From: Papilionanthe hookeriana x Papilionanthe teres
Lineage: Eukaryota > Streptophyta > Magnoliopsida > Asparagales > Orchidaceae
DNA length: 64,000 bases
Assembly (NCBI GenBank): GCA_022702705.1
Contig: CM040423.1
Location: 125,687,852-125,751,851, forward strand
Direction of reading: 5' to 3'
Part shown: positions 22,252 through 35,139 of the stretch, in pieces
Position numbering within the stretch: position 1 is the first letter of the stretch
Layout of the letters: the number at the start of each line of letters is the position of its first letter
Made by a program: the position numbers and the translations under genes
Notes under the pieces: model-generated
Told to the model about the DNA's origin: nothing
Databases searched by the model: none
What the model saw: only the letters and a program-made list of their open reading frames with translations

Positions 22252-25200
22252 TTATTGAATAATTGTGGTTTTATTACGTCTGACATGAGGAATGGCTAAT
22301 GAGTCCCCATGTAAAAGAGTTCTAAAAAAAGAAAAAGAAGAAAATAAAAATTCTGAAGAAGAGCTTGAGTTACAAATTATTTCCTTCCTAGAAGAAGCTC
22401 TCTTGGCCAACCAATTTGCAGGTTGATTCCCCTCTCTATGAATATGACTCCATATAACAACTAGCTTGGAGGATAACTTAAGGATCATATTAACCCAAAT
22501 AAGAATGTGCCATGGAACAACAACTTCATTCAATAACATCTTTACTAAGAGCAATGAATCCATCTCCATATGAATATAATTATGCCTATTATGGAAGGCA
22601 GCTTTGAGAACCCAATAAGCAGCTATTACTTCAGTTTCAAGGTTGTTTTCTGCCATAACAGGAGCAGAGAGAAACCAATTACAATTACCAAGATGATCCC
22701 TGCAAATATCCCCAATTCTAGCACCATTTGAAGAAAAACTCCAATCAGAATTTATTTTAACCCAAGGAGCCATAGGTAGTCTCCAAATAACAAGTTTGAC
22801 CTTGTTAATAACAGGAGTCTGCTGGGAATTCATTATTTGTCTAGCCTTATGAATATAAATTAGACAATTCCTGATAATATGCTGGGTAGAGCAAACCTTG
22901 CTGTTGAAAATAGCATCATTCCTTCCCATCCATATAAACCAGAAGATAATAAGAGGAATGTAATAATCAGTTGAATCTTTCCAATCTTGCCAACATAATT
23001 CAAAACTAAGCCATGAAAAAAAAGAAGATAGCCCAAGATTATCCAAAACAGATTTCCATATCTCTTGAACAACAATGCACCTTATAAATATGTGAGAAAT
23101 GGATTCTTCATCAGCATGGTAGAATTGATAAATCAAAGGTCCATGAATTCCCTTAAGTTTTAGAATGTCATCTGTTGGAAGAAACTTCCTAAAAAGTCTC
23201 CAACAGAAAAAAGATATGGAAGGTGTTAAGAATTTGTTCCAAAGCTTCTTCCCCCAATCATTAGTAGAACAGGTACCTCTAAATAGAAATTTAGACAAGC
23301 TTTGATTTGGTGGAATCTTTGTGACCAATTTATCTCTTCTGGCTGGGTGAATAGGAATGTTCAAAATCTTTTTTTGAGTTGTAGAATCAATACAGCTACT
23401 ACGCTTAGCAGTATCCCATTCTGAATTGATCCAGCAATCAGCTACTTTCTGAATGGGATGATGAATGGAATGATGAATATTATGATTAATCAGTGACTCA
23501 TTAAAAAACCACTTATCCCTCCAAAAATGAATTTGCCCATCCCCAAGCTCCCATACAAAAAGTTGTTCAGCTGCATCTCTAACTTTCAGCAATTGCTTCC
23601 AGTGATTTGAATCCCCATTCTTCAATTGAACTTGAGTAGGATGAATATTAGAACAATACTTCCCATGCAAAAACTTAGACCATAAGGAGTTCTTGGGTCT
23701 AAAGTTAATCCATTATTTGCAGTAAAAGGAAAAGCTGATTTGCTGAAAACTCTTAAAACCCAAACCACCACTAGCAATAGGTTTACAAACTTTATCCCAA
23801 TTGGTCCAATGCATTTGCCTATGATGACCTTTTCAAAGAAACTTATTAAATATAATGGACAGTAATTTTTGTGTGTTTTCCTTCATCTTGATCATTGGAA
23901 GAATATAGAGAGGATAAGTAGTTAAAATTCTCTTGAGAAGAGTGATTCTATCACCATTTGATAGAAATGAATTTGTCCAACATTGGATTTGAGCAGAAAT
24001 TTTAGATACCACATCATCATAGTGGGAATGTCTAAGTCTACCTTTGATTAAAGGAAAACCCAAATACTTGAGAGGATATTTAACCTCCCTAAACCCAATG
24101 AAATCTGCTATCCACTTTTTAGTATTAACATTAAAGTTAGAACTGAGTAAAAAATGACATTTGGACTTGTTAAAAGTCATACCAGAGACTTCTTCGAATT
24201 CATCCAAAACCTTCACTAAACATCTTATGGAATTCTTACTACCATTCCAGAAAACAATGACATCATCAGGAAATGCAAGATCGGAAATCAGTTGAGTGGA
24301 TCTGTGTTGAAACTGGGTATAAGGGTGAGTGATCTGAACATTATTAAGAAGCTTGGAAAGATAGTCAAAAGGCAATATGAAGATATAAGGAGAATGGGGG
24401 TCTCCTTGTTTAATGCCTCTACCTGCTTGAAAAAACCCATTGCTCTCACCATTAATGAGAACACTATAGTAATTATTGCTTAACTACCTTGAAATGAGTC
24501 CACAGCAACCAGAACTGAACCCTTTAGGATAAAGCACTTTGAGAATAAAGGACCAACTTATAGTATCAAAAGCTTTAGAAAGATCCAGTTTAAAAATCAA
24601 ATTAGAACCCCTACAAGGCTTATCAATATCAGTAAGCATTTCTTGAGCTAACAATATATTTTCAGTAATACTTCTTCCTTTAACAAATGCTGATTGATTT
24701 TCTGAAATCAATGTATCCATAAAAGGCTGAATTCTAGCCACAAGAAGCTTGCTGATGATTTTTGAAAAGGTTGAAGTGATGCTAATAGGTCTGAAGTCCT
24801 GCCAACAATCCTTCTTTTTATCCTTCGGTATGAGAATAATAGAAGAGGATACAAAATACTTAGGAAGATCCACACCCTGAAAGAAAACCTTAACAGCCTC
24901 AACAGTATCCATCCCGATAATTTGCCAAAATTTCTTGTAGAAATCGGAGTAAACCCATCCGGACCAATTGTCTTGTTACTGTCCAAAGAATTAATAGCAG
25001 ATAATATTTCATCCTCATTAGGTATTCTGGATAGATGTCATTCCCTAGCCAACTGCAAATCAGCTTGCATAAGGTTATTAGAGATGATATCAGAGTTGGT
25101 ATCCTGATAAGAGAAAAGATTTTGAAAGTAATGAACAACATCATCCCTAATTTCCTGAGAAGTAGAAAGCCAGCAATTATTAGTAGATTTAATTCTTTAA

Positions 25201-26301
25201 ATAGTATTAATGGATCTTCTATGCTTAATTATAGCATGAAAAAATTTTGAATTCCTATCTCCATGAAGTAAATGGTTAACTGTCGCTTTCGTTTAAGAAG
25301 GAGCTCTTCCTGTAGCAATGCAGACTGTAGCAAATCATTAGCTTCCAGCAGATCTTTATCAGTTTTCCTCCCAGCTTCCACTTCAATTTCAACCTGGGCC
25401 ACCAAAGTTTCTGCTTTTTGAATATTATATGTAAGATTCCCAAATTCAGTCCAATTCCAATTAATTAAAGCCTTAGCAACTGACTTATGGAGTTGCCATA
25501 ACTTCAATAAAGGATTAGCAAGTAGAATAATTAGATGGAAGAATCCAATTATGCTTAACAACTTGATAACAAGTAGGGTGAGTAGACCATACATTTAAGT
25601 ATCCGAAAGCATGATGTTTAGTATTAATAAAATGAGAGAATTGAACAAGCAAGGGAGCATGATCTCGAACCAAGTCTAGCTAAGAGCTTAACTTTGGAAA
25701 GACTAAACATATCAATCCAAAGTTGATTAGTAAAGATTCTATCCAACCTTTCATAAAGAGAACCTCTTCTCCAAGTGAATGGAGAACCTTCAAACCCAAT
25801 ATCAAATAGATTAGCAGCACTAACTTGGTTAGTAAAATTTAGCATATCTTGAAGATTAGGATTCCTTCCTCCTTTATTCTCACCAGGGTGTAAAATGCAA
25901 TTAAAATCTCCACCCACTATCCAGCCCTCAACCATATTCTGACCAATATCCTTCAAGTGAGACCAAAGTTCAAATCTACCAGCAATAGTAGAAGAAGCAT
26001 AAACAAAGGTAGCAAATCCTTTAAACTGATCAAGCTCAAAATGCAGATGTGAGAATTGAGGATGACCAATAAGAATATCAACTCTCAACTCCTTCCTAGT
26101 AAAAAGCCAGATCTTATTAGTAGAATTGGAGGCAAAATAAAAACCAGAAAACCTCCTTAAAAATCTATCAAAATTCTTTTTCACCAAAAGTTCAAGAAGA
26201 ACAATCACCCAAAATTTATGAACCCTGTTGAGACTTAGAATTCTGTTAAGGTAGTCAGGGTTGGCCACTCCCCTAACATTCCAACATAAAAAAATAATCT
26301 T
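22252..26301 (-). pseudogene. LINE-5 ORF2 (endonuclease, RT, zf-RVT, RNase H)
   Basis: The ORF2 ATG of relatives reads AAG here (26301-26299). The endonuclease has VGGDFNCILH and FTWRRGSLYERLDRIF, but SDHAPLL is destroyed at 25661-25674, where GATCTCGAACC replaces GATCTGAACC of LINE-7. The RT has FRPISITSTFSKIISKLL, NQSAFVKGRSI and LSKAFDTISW. The active site reads FPDD (24262-24273), likely inactive. A 472-residue frame (23670-22252) carries zf-RVT and a whole RNase H. The zf-RVT Cys pair (CQFC in LINE-7) is YQFY. RNase H keeps NSDWS, ETEV, EMDS and REGNQPANWLA. The stop TAA is part of AATAAA. Confidence 0.9.
24262..24273 (-). other. RT active site changed to FPDD in LINE-5
   Basis: LAFPDDVIVF replaces LAYADDVIIF. 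The two Asp remain, but Pro before them is unusual and probably harmful. Confidence 0.85.
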
Positions 26302-27796
26302 GAGTGGATCTACTTCCTCTAGTAAGCCTAGAAAAAGTAGCAGTATTAGAGGGGATAATATTAGATACTGATAATTTCTTTAATTCCTTCTTCGTCTTAG
26401 AATTTTGCACCATCCAATCTTCTTTCAATTCTATATTGACAACATTCAGCTGATCTGAAGGATTAGAATCCAAGTTCTGTGAAGAATTTTGAAATATAGG
26501 ATAGTTAATGATAAGCGAGTGAAACTTCCTTAGCCTCGATAAAAAGATAAATCTGTTCTAATAACAAGCATCATCCTCCTTCCCATCAACATTAAGTGAA
26601 CTATCGAATTTAAATTACCCGATACTTCCGTAACGAAGAAGCAACATTACCGTAAATAAGATTAGTAGAAGCGATGAATAGTTCCGGGAATAGGTCGAAT
26701 CCAAATCCTTATCTAATTCATTGTTAGCATTTGTAATAATAGAACCAGAATTGAGTGTACAATCAATAAGAGGATTCTCAGCAAGAATATTAGGATCAGA
26801 AACATCAACAGAAACTGGATCAGCAAGGTTGTTCAAGGTACTACAATTATTTTGAGAAGATGCATTAATCACTGTTTCAGCAGGTTCAATAGCAGCAGTG
26901 AAATCTCGAGTCACATTTGGAGTTATCTGAACCACAACAGGAGTCCCCTTAACTTTATCAGGATTAAGGGTGACAGAATCAAGATTCTTCCCTCCTTGTG
27001 TATAAGCTGCAGCTCCAGCCTTATATTTAGATGGCATATGATTAGGATGAATTCTATAATAACCTTCCTTAGTATGACCAAACATTTTACAATTATTGCA
27101 ATAAAATGGTCTATGTTCCATTACAATAGATTGCCACCCCAACCAAATTTCATCAACATCTTGAAGTGTAATATCTCTTTCAACAAGGATTCTTGCCAAG
27201 GAAGTTCTGGACAGATTAAAGGTAGGCAGATCAAATTTAAGTGGTTTTCCCAAAGCAGTGCCAATTGCATAAAGAAATTGATGATTAAAGAACTGCAATT
27301 TGAGATTAGGAATCTTAAACCAAACAGGAATAATAGGTGCTTCCTGATTAGAATCAAATTCAGAAGACCAATTCAAGATTTTCATGTAAATACCCTCCAC
27401 CATAAGGAACTTCTTGAAAAATAAATTAGCATAATCCTCTTCATTGGAAAGCTTAATCATGACATGCCTACCATCAGAAAGACCCACTTTCCAAATACCA
27501 GTAAGCTTCAAATCTTCAAAGCAATTTCTAATTTTTTGCAATTTAGGATGTCCATATTGGAATTTCCAGACAAGTGTAAACTTATGCTCATCAGCTAAAG
27601 AAGCCAATTCAGATTCAGAAAAAATTAAAGCAGGTTTCCCACCATTCTTGATAATTGGCTTGATGAAAGAACATCCACTTTTACCTGAAACAGCATCATG
27701 GTAGAGTTGGGGGAAGACAAGCTTATCAGAATCAACCAAATTCGAGCCCACCACATCCACAAAGGAAGCCTTCCCAGAAGAATTCTATACAGCCAT
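26294..27796 (-). pseudogene. LINE-5 ORF1, DUF4283 protein with broken zinc knuckle
   Basis: The ATG at 27796 is followed by GCT GTA TAG, a stop at codon 4 (27787-27785) where LINE-7 has CAG. The frame then stays open for about 390 codons to 26615. DUF4283-like motifs: FPQLYHDAVSG, YGHPKLQKIRNCF, GIWKVGLSDGRH, NEEDYANLF. The zinc knuckle reads CNNCKMFGHTKEGY, so its last Cys is Tyr. About ten residues before it are deleted relative to LINE-7 (LGWQSI against SPHNGYWQSI). The C-terminal part needs another frame. Loss of the zinc ligand should weaken RNA binding. Confidence 0.87.
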
Positions 27797-27972
27797 CCAA
27801 ACAAAACAAGAAAAAACCAATCCAAGGAATTCAAAGGAATTGAATTCATCTGGGAAGAACAAGAATTCAAAGATCAAGGAATCAATCCTTAACAATTGAA
27901 CAAACAAATCAAAAGAATTTGAACTTTAAGAACCCCCCCTAAAATTCGGAGCTTCCCTCTCCTCCATCCCTT

Positions 27973-27987
27973 ATATATATATATATG

Positions 27988-28018
<31 letters not shown>

Positions 28019-28035
28019 ATATATATGTATATATG

Positions 28036-28070
<35 letters not shown>
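27973..28070. repeat. (TA)n/(TG)n microsatellite
   Basis: About 98 bp of TA with TGTA units and a central TG run. It lies between the 5' end of LINE-5 and the 3' end of LINE-6. Confidence 0.95.
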
Positions 28071-28888
<818 letters not shown>

Positions 28889-28904
28889 CAAAATATATAT
28901 ATTT

Positions 28905-31900
28905 TTATTGAATAATGGAGGTCTTAAAACATCCGACATGAGGAATGGCCAATAAGTCCCCATGTAAAAGAGTTCTAAAAAAAGAAAAAGAAGAAGTCAA
29001 AAATTCTGAAGAAGAGCTTCGAGTTGCAAATTGTTTCCTTCCTAGAAGAAGCTCTCTTGGCTAACCAATTTGCGGGTTGGTTCCCCTCTCTATTAATATG
29101 ACTCCATATAACAGCCTAGCACTGGAGGATAACTTGAAGATCATATTAACCCAAGTAAGAATGTGCCATGGAACAGACAACTTCATTCAACAACATCTTT
29201 ACTAAAAGCAATGAATCCATCTCCATATGAATATAATTATGCTTATTAATAAAGGCAGACTTTGAGACCCCAATAAGCAGCAATAACTTCGGCTTCAAGA
29301 TCGTTATCCGCCATCACAGGAGCGAGAGAGAAACCAATTACAATTACCAATATGATCCCCGCAAATGGCCCCAATTCCAGCACCAATTGAAGAAAAACTC
29401 CCATCAGAATTGATTTTAACCCAAGGAGCCTTAGGTAATCTCCAAATAACAAGCTTGACCTTGTTAATAACAGGAATTTGCTGAGAATTAATTATTTGTC
29501 TAGCCTTGTGAACATAAATTAAACAATTCCTGATAATATGTTGGATAGTAGCAATCCTTGTTGTTGAAAATAGAATCATTCCTTCCCATCCATATAAACC
29601 AGAAGATAATAAGAGGAATGTAATAATCGGTAGAATCCTTCCAATCATGCCAACATAACTCAATACTAAGCCATGAAAAAAATTTGGGAGAAAGCCCAAG
29701 ATTATCCAAAACAGCATTTCCATACCTCTTGAACAACAAGGCACCTTATAAATATGTGAGGAATGGATTCTTCATCAGCATGACAAAATTGACAAATCGA
29801 AGGTCCACGAATTCCCTTAAGTTTTAGAATGTCATCTGTTGGAAGAAACTTCCCGAAAAGTCTCCAACGTAAAAAAGATATGGAAGGTGTTAAGAATTTA
29901 TTCCATAGCTTCTTCCCCCAATCATTAGTAGAACGGATACCTCTAAATAGAAAATTAGACAAGCTTTGATTAGGTGGAATCTTTGTAACCAATTTATCTC
30001 TTTTGGCCGATTGAATAGGAATATTCAAAATCTTTTTTGGGTTGCAGAATCAACACGACTACTAAGCTTAGCAAGTATCCCATTCTGAATTGGTCCAGCA
30101 ATCAGCTACTTTCTGAATGGGATGATGAATGGAATGATGAATATTAAGATCAATCAGAGACTCATTAAAAATCCACTTATCCCTCCAAAAATGAATTTGC
30201 CCATCCCCAAGCTCCCATACAAAAAGTTGTTCAGCTGCTTCTCTAACTTTCAATAATTGCTTCCAGTGATTTGAATCCCCATTCTTCAATTGTACTTGAG
30301 TAGGATGAATATTAGAACAAGTACTTCCCATGCAAAAACTTAGACCATAAGGAGTTCTTGGCTCTAAAGTTAATCCATTGCTTGCAATAAAAGGAAAAGC
30401 CGATTTGTCGAAAACTCTTAAAACCCAACCCACCACTAGCGATAGGTTTACAAACTTTGTCCCAATTTGTCCAATGCATTTGTCTATGATGACCTTCCCA
30501 AAGAAACTTATTAAATATAATGGACAAGTAATTTTTGTGTGCTTTTCTTCATCTTGATCATTTGAAGAATATAGAGAGGATAAGTAGTTAAAATACTCTT
30601 GAGAAGAGTGATTCTACTACCATTTGATAGAAATGAATTTGTCCAACATTGAATTTGAGCAGTAAATTTTAGATACCACATCATCATAGTGGGAATGTCT
30701 AAATTTACCTTTGATTAAAGGAAAACCCAAATACTTAAGAGGATATTTAGCCTCCCTAAATCCAGTGAAATCTGCTATCCACTTTTTAGTATTAACATTG
30801 AATTTAGAACTAAACAAAAAATGACACTTGGACTTGTTAAAAGTCATACCAGAGACCTCTTCAAAATCACCCAAAACCTTCATTAAACTTCTTATGGAGT
30901 TTTTACTACCATTCCGGAAAACTATGACATCATCAAGAAATGCAAGGTGGGAAATCAGCTGAGTGGATCCGTGTTGAAACTGGGTATAAGGATGAGTGAT
31001 CCGAACATTATTAAGAAGCTTGGAAAGGTAATCAAAAGCCAATATGAAAATATAAGGAGAAAGGGGGTCTCCTTGTTTAATGCCTCTACCTCGCTTGAAA
31101 AAACCCATTACTCTCACCATTAATGAGAACACTATAATAATTATTGCTTAACCATCTTGAAATGAGTCCACAAGCAACTGAACCGAATCCTTTAGCATAA
31201 AGCACTTTAAGAATAAAGGACCAACTTATAGTATCAAAAGCCTTAGAAAGATCCAATTTAAAAATCAGATTAGAACCCCTACAAGGCTTATCAATATCAG
31301 TAAGCATTTCTTGAGCTAACAATATATTTTCACTAATACTTCTTCCTTTAACAAATGCTTATTGATTTTCAGAGATTAAAGTATCCATAAGAGGCTAAAT
31401 TCTAGCCACAAGAAGCTTGCTGATGATTTTTGAAAAGGATGAAGTGATGCTAATAGGTCTAAAGTCTTGCCAACAATCCTTCTTTTTATCCTTTGGTATG
31501 AGAATAATCGAAGAGGATACAAAATACTTAGGGAGATCCATGCCCCGAAAGAAAAGCTTAATAGCCTCAACAATATCCATCTTGATAATCGCGCGAATTT
31601 CTTATAGAAATCGAGAGTAAACCCATCCGGACCAATTTGTCTTGTTATCGTCCAAAGAATTTATGGAAGATAAAATTTCATCCTCATTAGGTATTCTGGA
31701 TAGATTTAATTCCCTAACTAACTCGCAAATCAGCTTGCATGAGATTAATAGAAAAGATATCGAGTTGGTATCTTGATAAGAGAAATGGTTTTGAAAATAT
31801 TGAACGACATCATCCCCAATTTCCCGAGAAGTAGAAAGCCAGCAATTATTAGAAGATTTAATTCTTTGAATTGTATTAATGGATCTTCTATGCTTAATAA

Positions 31901-32971
31901 TAGCATGAAAAAATTTTGAATTCCTATCTCCATGAAGTAAATGGTTAACTGTCGCTTTCGTTTAAGAAAGAGCTCTTCCCGTAAGCAATGCAGTACCGCA
32001 AAGAAACATTAGCATCCAGCAGATCTTTATCGGCTTTCCTCCCAGACTTCCACTTCAATTTCAACTCGGGCCACCAAATTTTCTGCTTTTTGATATTATA
32101 TGTAAGGTTCCCAAATTCAGTCCAATTCCAATTAATTAAAGCCTTAGCAACTGACTTATGGAGTTGCCATAACTTCAATAAAGGATTAGCAGTAGAATAA
32201 TTAGATGGAAGAATCCAATTATGCTTAACAACTTGATAACAAGTAGGGTGAGTAGACCATACATTTAAGTATCTGAAAGCATGATGTTTAGTATTAATAA
32301 AATGAGAGAATTGAACAAGCAAGGGAGCATGATCTGAACCAAGTCTAGCTAAGAGCTTAACTTTGGAAAGACTAAACATATCAATCCAAAGTTGATTAGT
32401 AAAGATTCTATCCAACCTTTCATAAAGAGAACCTCTTCTCCAAGTGAATGGAGAACCTTCAAACCCAATATCAAATAGATTAGCAGCACTAACTTGGTTA
32501 GTAAAATTTAGCATATCTTGAAGATTAGGATTCCTTCCTCCTTTCTTTTCACTAGGGTGTAAAATGCAGTTAAAGTCACCCCCCACTATCCAGCCCTTCA
32601 ACCATATTCTGGCCAATATCCTTTAAATGAGACCAAAGTTCAGATCTACCAGCAATAGTAGAAGAAGCATAAACAAAAGTAGCAAATCCTTTGAAGTGAT
32701 CAAGCTCAAAATGTAGATGTAAGAATTGAGGATTATCAATAAGAATATCAACTCTCAACTCCTTCCTACTAAAAAGCCAGATCTTATTAGTAGAATTGTA
32801 GGCAAAAGAAAAACCGAAAAACCTCCTTAAAAATCTATCAAAGTTCTTTTTCACCAAAGGTTCAAGAAGAACAATGACCCAAAATTTATGAACCCCGTTG
32901 AGACTTAAAATTCCGCTAAGGGAGCCGGGGTTGGCCACTCCCCTAACATTCCAACATAAAAAATTAATCAT
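28905..32971 (-). pseudogene. LINE-7 ORF2 (endonuclease, RT, zf-RVT, RNase H)
   Basis: It starts at 32971 (MINFLCWNVRGVANPGS). Endonuclease motifs: EPLVKKNFDRFLRRF, FTWRRGSLYERLDRIF, LGSDHAPLLVQF; the GGDFN motif is readable at the start of the frame at 32616. The RT has LSKAFDTISW and IKQGDPLSPYIF, and the active site reads FLDD (30929-30940). zf-RVT keeps its ligands (GPSICQFCHADEESIPHIF). RNase H has NSDGSFSS, then a shift, then LEAEVIAAYWGL. The end PHVGCFKTSIIQ and stop TAA (28905-28907) fall in AATAAA. About ten frame changes are needed, many in the CpG-rich patches. Confidence 0.88.
30929..30940 (-). other. RT active site changed to FLDD in LINE-7
   Basis: LAFLDDVIVF replaces LAYADDVIIF. 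LINE-5 also has Phe here, so Tyr to Phe may predate the split of the two copies. Confidence 0.82.
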
Positions 32972-34482
32972 GAGTAGATCTACTTCCTCTAGTAAGCCTA
33001 GAAAAAGTAGCGATATTAGAGGGGATAATATTAGATACCGATAATTGCTTTAATTCCTTCTTCTTCTTTGAATTTTGCACCATCCAATCTTCTTTCAATT
33101 CCGTATTGACAACATTCGACTGATCGAAGAATTAGAATCCAAGTTCGTGAAGAATTCCGAAATATAGGATAGTTAATAATAGCGAGTGAAACCTCCTTAG
33201 CTCGATAAGAAGATAATTCCGCTCCGATAACAACTTCATTCTCAATCCCATCAACAGTAATTGAACTTTCGAATTTAAATTACCGTATACTTCATTAACA
33301 GACAACAACATTACCGAATAAAGATTATTAGAAGCAATAAGCATTTCCAGGAATAGCTAGATCCAAATCCTTATCTAATACATCAATAACATTTGTAATG
33401 ATAGAACCGTAATTGAGTGTACAATCAATAAGAGGATTCTCAGCAGGAATATTAGGATCGGAACCATCAACGAAACCGGATCGCCTAGGTTGTTGTTGTT
33501 CAAGGTAGAACAATTGTTTTTAGCAGATGCATTAGTCAAAGTTTCAACGAGTTCAATAGCAACGAGAGAAATCTTGAATCACATTTGAAGTTGTTCGAAC
33601 CACAATAGGAGTCCCCTTAACAATATCCGGATTAAGGGTGACGAATCAAGATTCGCCCTCTTTGTGTATCGACAACAGTTCCGACCTTTATATTTAGATG
33701 GCATAAGATTAGGATGAATTCTATAACAACCTTCCTTAGTATGACCAAACATTTTACAATGATTGCAATAAAAAGGTCTATGTTCCATTACAATAGATTG
33801 CCAATATCCATTATGTGGAGACCTGACCAAATTTCATCAACATCTTGAAGTGTAATATCTCTTTCAACAAGGATTCTTGCCAAGGAAGGTCTCGGACGCA
33901 TTAAAGGTAGGCAGATCTAATTTAAGTGGTTTTCCCAAAGCAAGTACCAATTGCATAAAGGACTTGATGATTAAAGAACTGCAGTTTGAGATTAGGAATC
34001 TTAAACCATACTCGGAATAATAGGTGCTTCCTGATTAGAATCAAATTCAGGAGACCATTTCAAGATTTTCATGTAAATACCCTCCACGATAATAAACTTC
34101 TTGGAAAATAAATTTGCATAATCCTCTTCATTAGAAAGTTTAATCATGATATGCCTACCATCAAAAAGACCTACTTTCCAAATACCGGTAAGCTTCAAAT
34201 CTTCAAAGCATTTTCTAATTCTTTCCAATTTAGGATGTCCATATTGGAATTTCCCAACAAGTGTAAACTTATGTGCATCGACCAGGGAAGCCAATTCGGT
34301 TCGGAGAAGATCAAAGCAGGTTTTCCACCTTTCTTGATAATTGGCTTAATGAAAGAACATCCACTTTTACCTGAAACAGCATCATGGTAGAGTTGGGGAA
34401 AGACAAGCTTATCAGAATTGACCAAATTCGAGCCCACCACATCCACAAAGGAAGCCTTTCCAGCAGAATTCTGTACAGCCAT
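32964..34482 (-). pseudogene. LINE-7 ORF1, DUF4283/zinc-knuckle protein
   Basis: It starts at ATG 34482 (MAVQNSAGKASF), with CAG (Gln) at codon 4 where LINE-5 and LINE-6 have TAG. DUF4283-like motifs: FPQLYHDAVSG, YGHPKLERIRKCF, GIWKVGLFDGRH, NEEDYANLF, then KWSPEFDSNQEAPII. The zinc knuckle CNHCKMFGHTKEGC is intact (about 33740-33785). A frame change near 34300, where the sequence is CpG-rich, separates the N-terminus from the rest. It ends SRSTHD at the TAA of ATGATTAA, overlapping ORF2 by 8 bp. Confidence 0.86.
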
Positions 34483-34730
34483 CCGAAAACAAAACAAGAA
34501 CAGATTCAAGGAATTCAAAGGAATTGAATTCACCCAAATCGAATTTAAAAAGAACAAGCCCGGAAACAAAAATTGGAAAAGATCCAATTAGAAGCCAGAG
34601 AACACCAGCAAAACATCCAATTCAGGGAACAAGAAACAATCTAAAGCCTGAAGAACTTGAAGAAATCAAAGCAAACTTCAAGAATCCCTCCTAAAATTCC
34701 GGAGCTTCTCTCTCATCCCTTTCTATTTCT

Positions 34731-34732
<2 letters not shown>

Positions 34733-34788
<56 letters not shown>

Positions 34789-34790
34789 CT

Positions 34791-34835
<45 letters not shown>
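34733..34835. repeat. (TA)n microsatellite with TG/TC interruptions
   Basis: About 103 bp of TA with one TATGTATCTATACA interruption. It lies between the 5' end of LINE-7 and the A-tail of LINE-8. Confidence 0.96.
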
Positions 34836-34844
<9 letters not shown>

Positions 34845-35139
34845 GGGAAGAGGCTACACTGGCCCCCTACATGTTAATAAAAAAGTATGCGAGTTACAAA
34901 AGGGAGATCCCCCAGGGAAGAAGATCCCAGTACAACTCCACACCAAAAGGAAAAGAGACTAAGTAAATGAAATAAACTAGAGAGTAGTGGCCATTCCCAG
35001 AAAAAGAAGAGAACAGCCCTGAAGAGAAGACCCAAAAGGAGCAAAAAAACCAAGTAGAAACCAAAAGACACCAAAATGCTCCTACAGTAATTATAAACAG
35101 CTTTAAGCAGGTGTAGGGAGAGTAACAATTGCAGGGACA

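Larger units (their letters stand above)
22232..27972 (-). mobile_element. LINE-5: full-length group II LINE
   Basis: 5.7 kb on the minus strand, from the leader at 27972 to an ORF2 stop at 22252-22254 followed by about 20 nt. Both ends abut TA-rich microsatellite. It is closely related to LINE-7 over its whole length and to the head of LINE-6. ORF1 has a nonsense codon at position 4, and the ORF2 start codon is lost. Confidence 0.93.

Noticed and set aside
22252..23670. 472-residue open frame as a domesticated host RNase H gene
   Set aside because: It is in place within LINE-5, its zf-RVT cysteines are lost, and there is no own start, promoter or intron structure.
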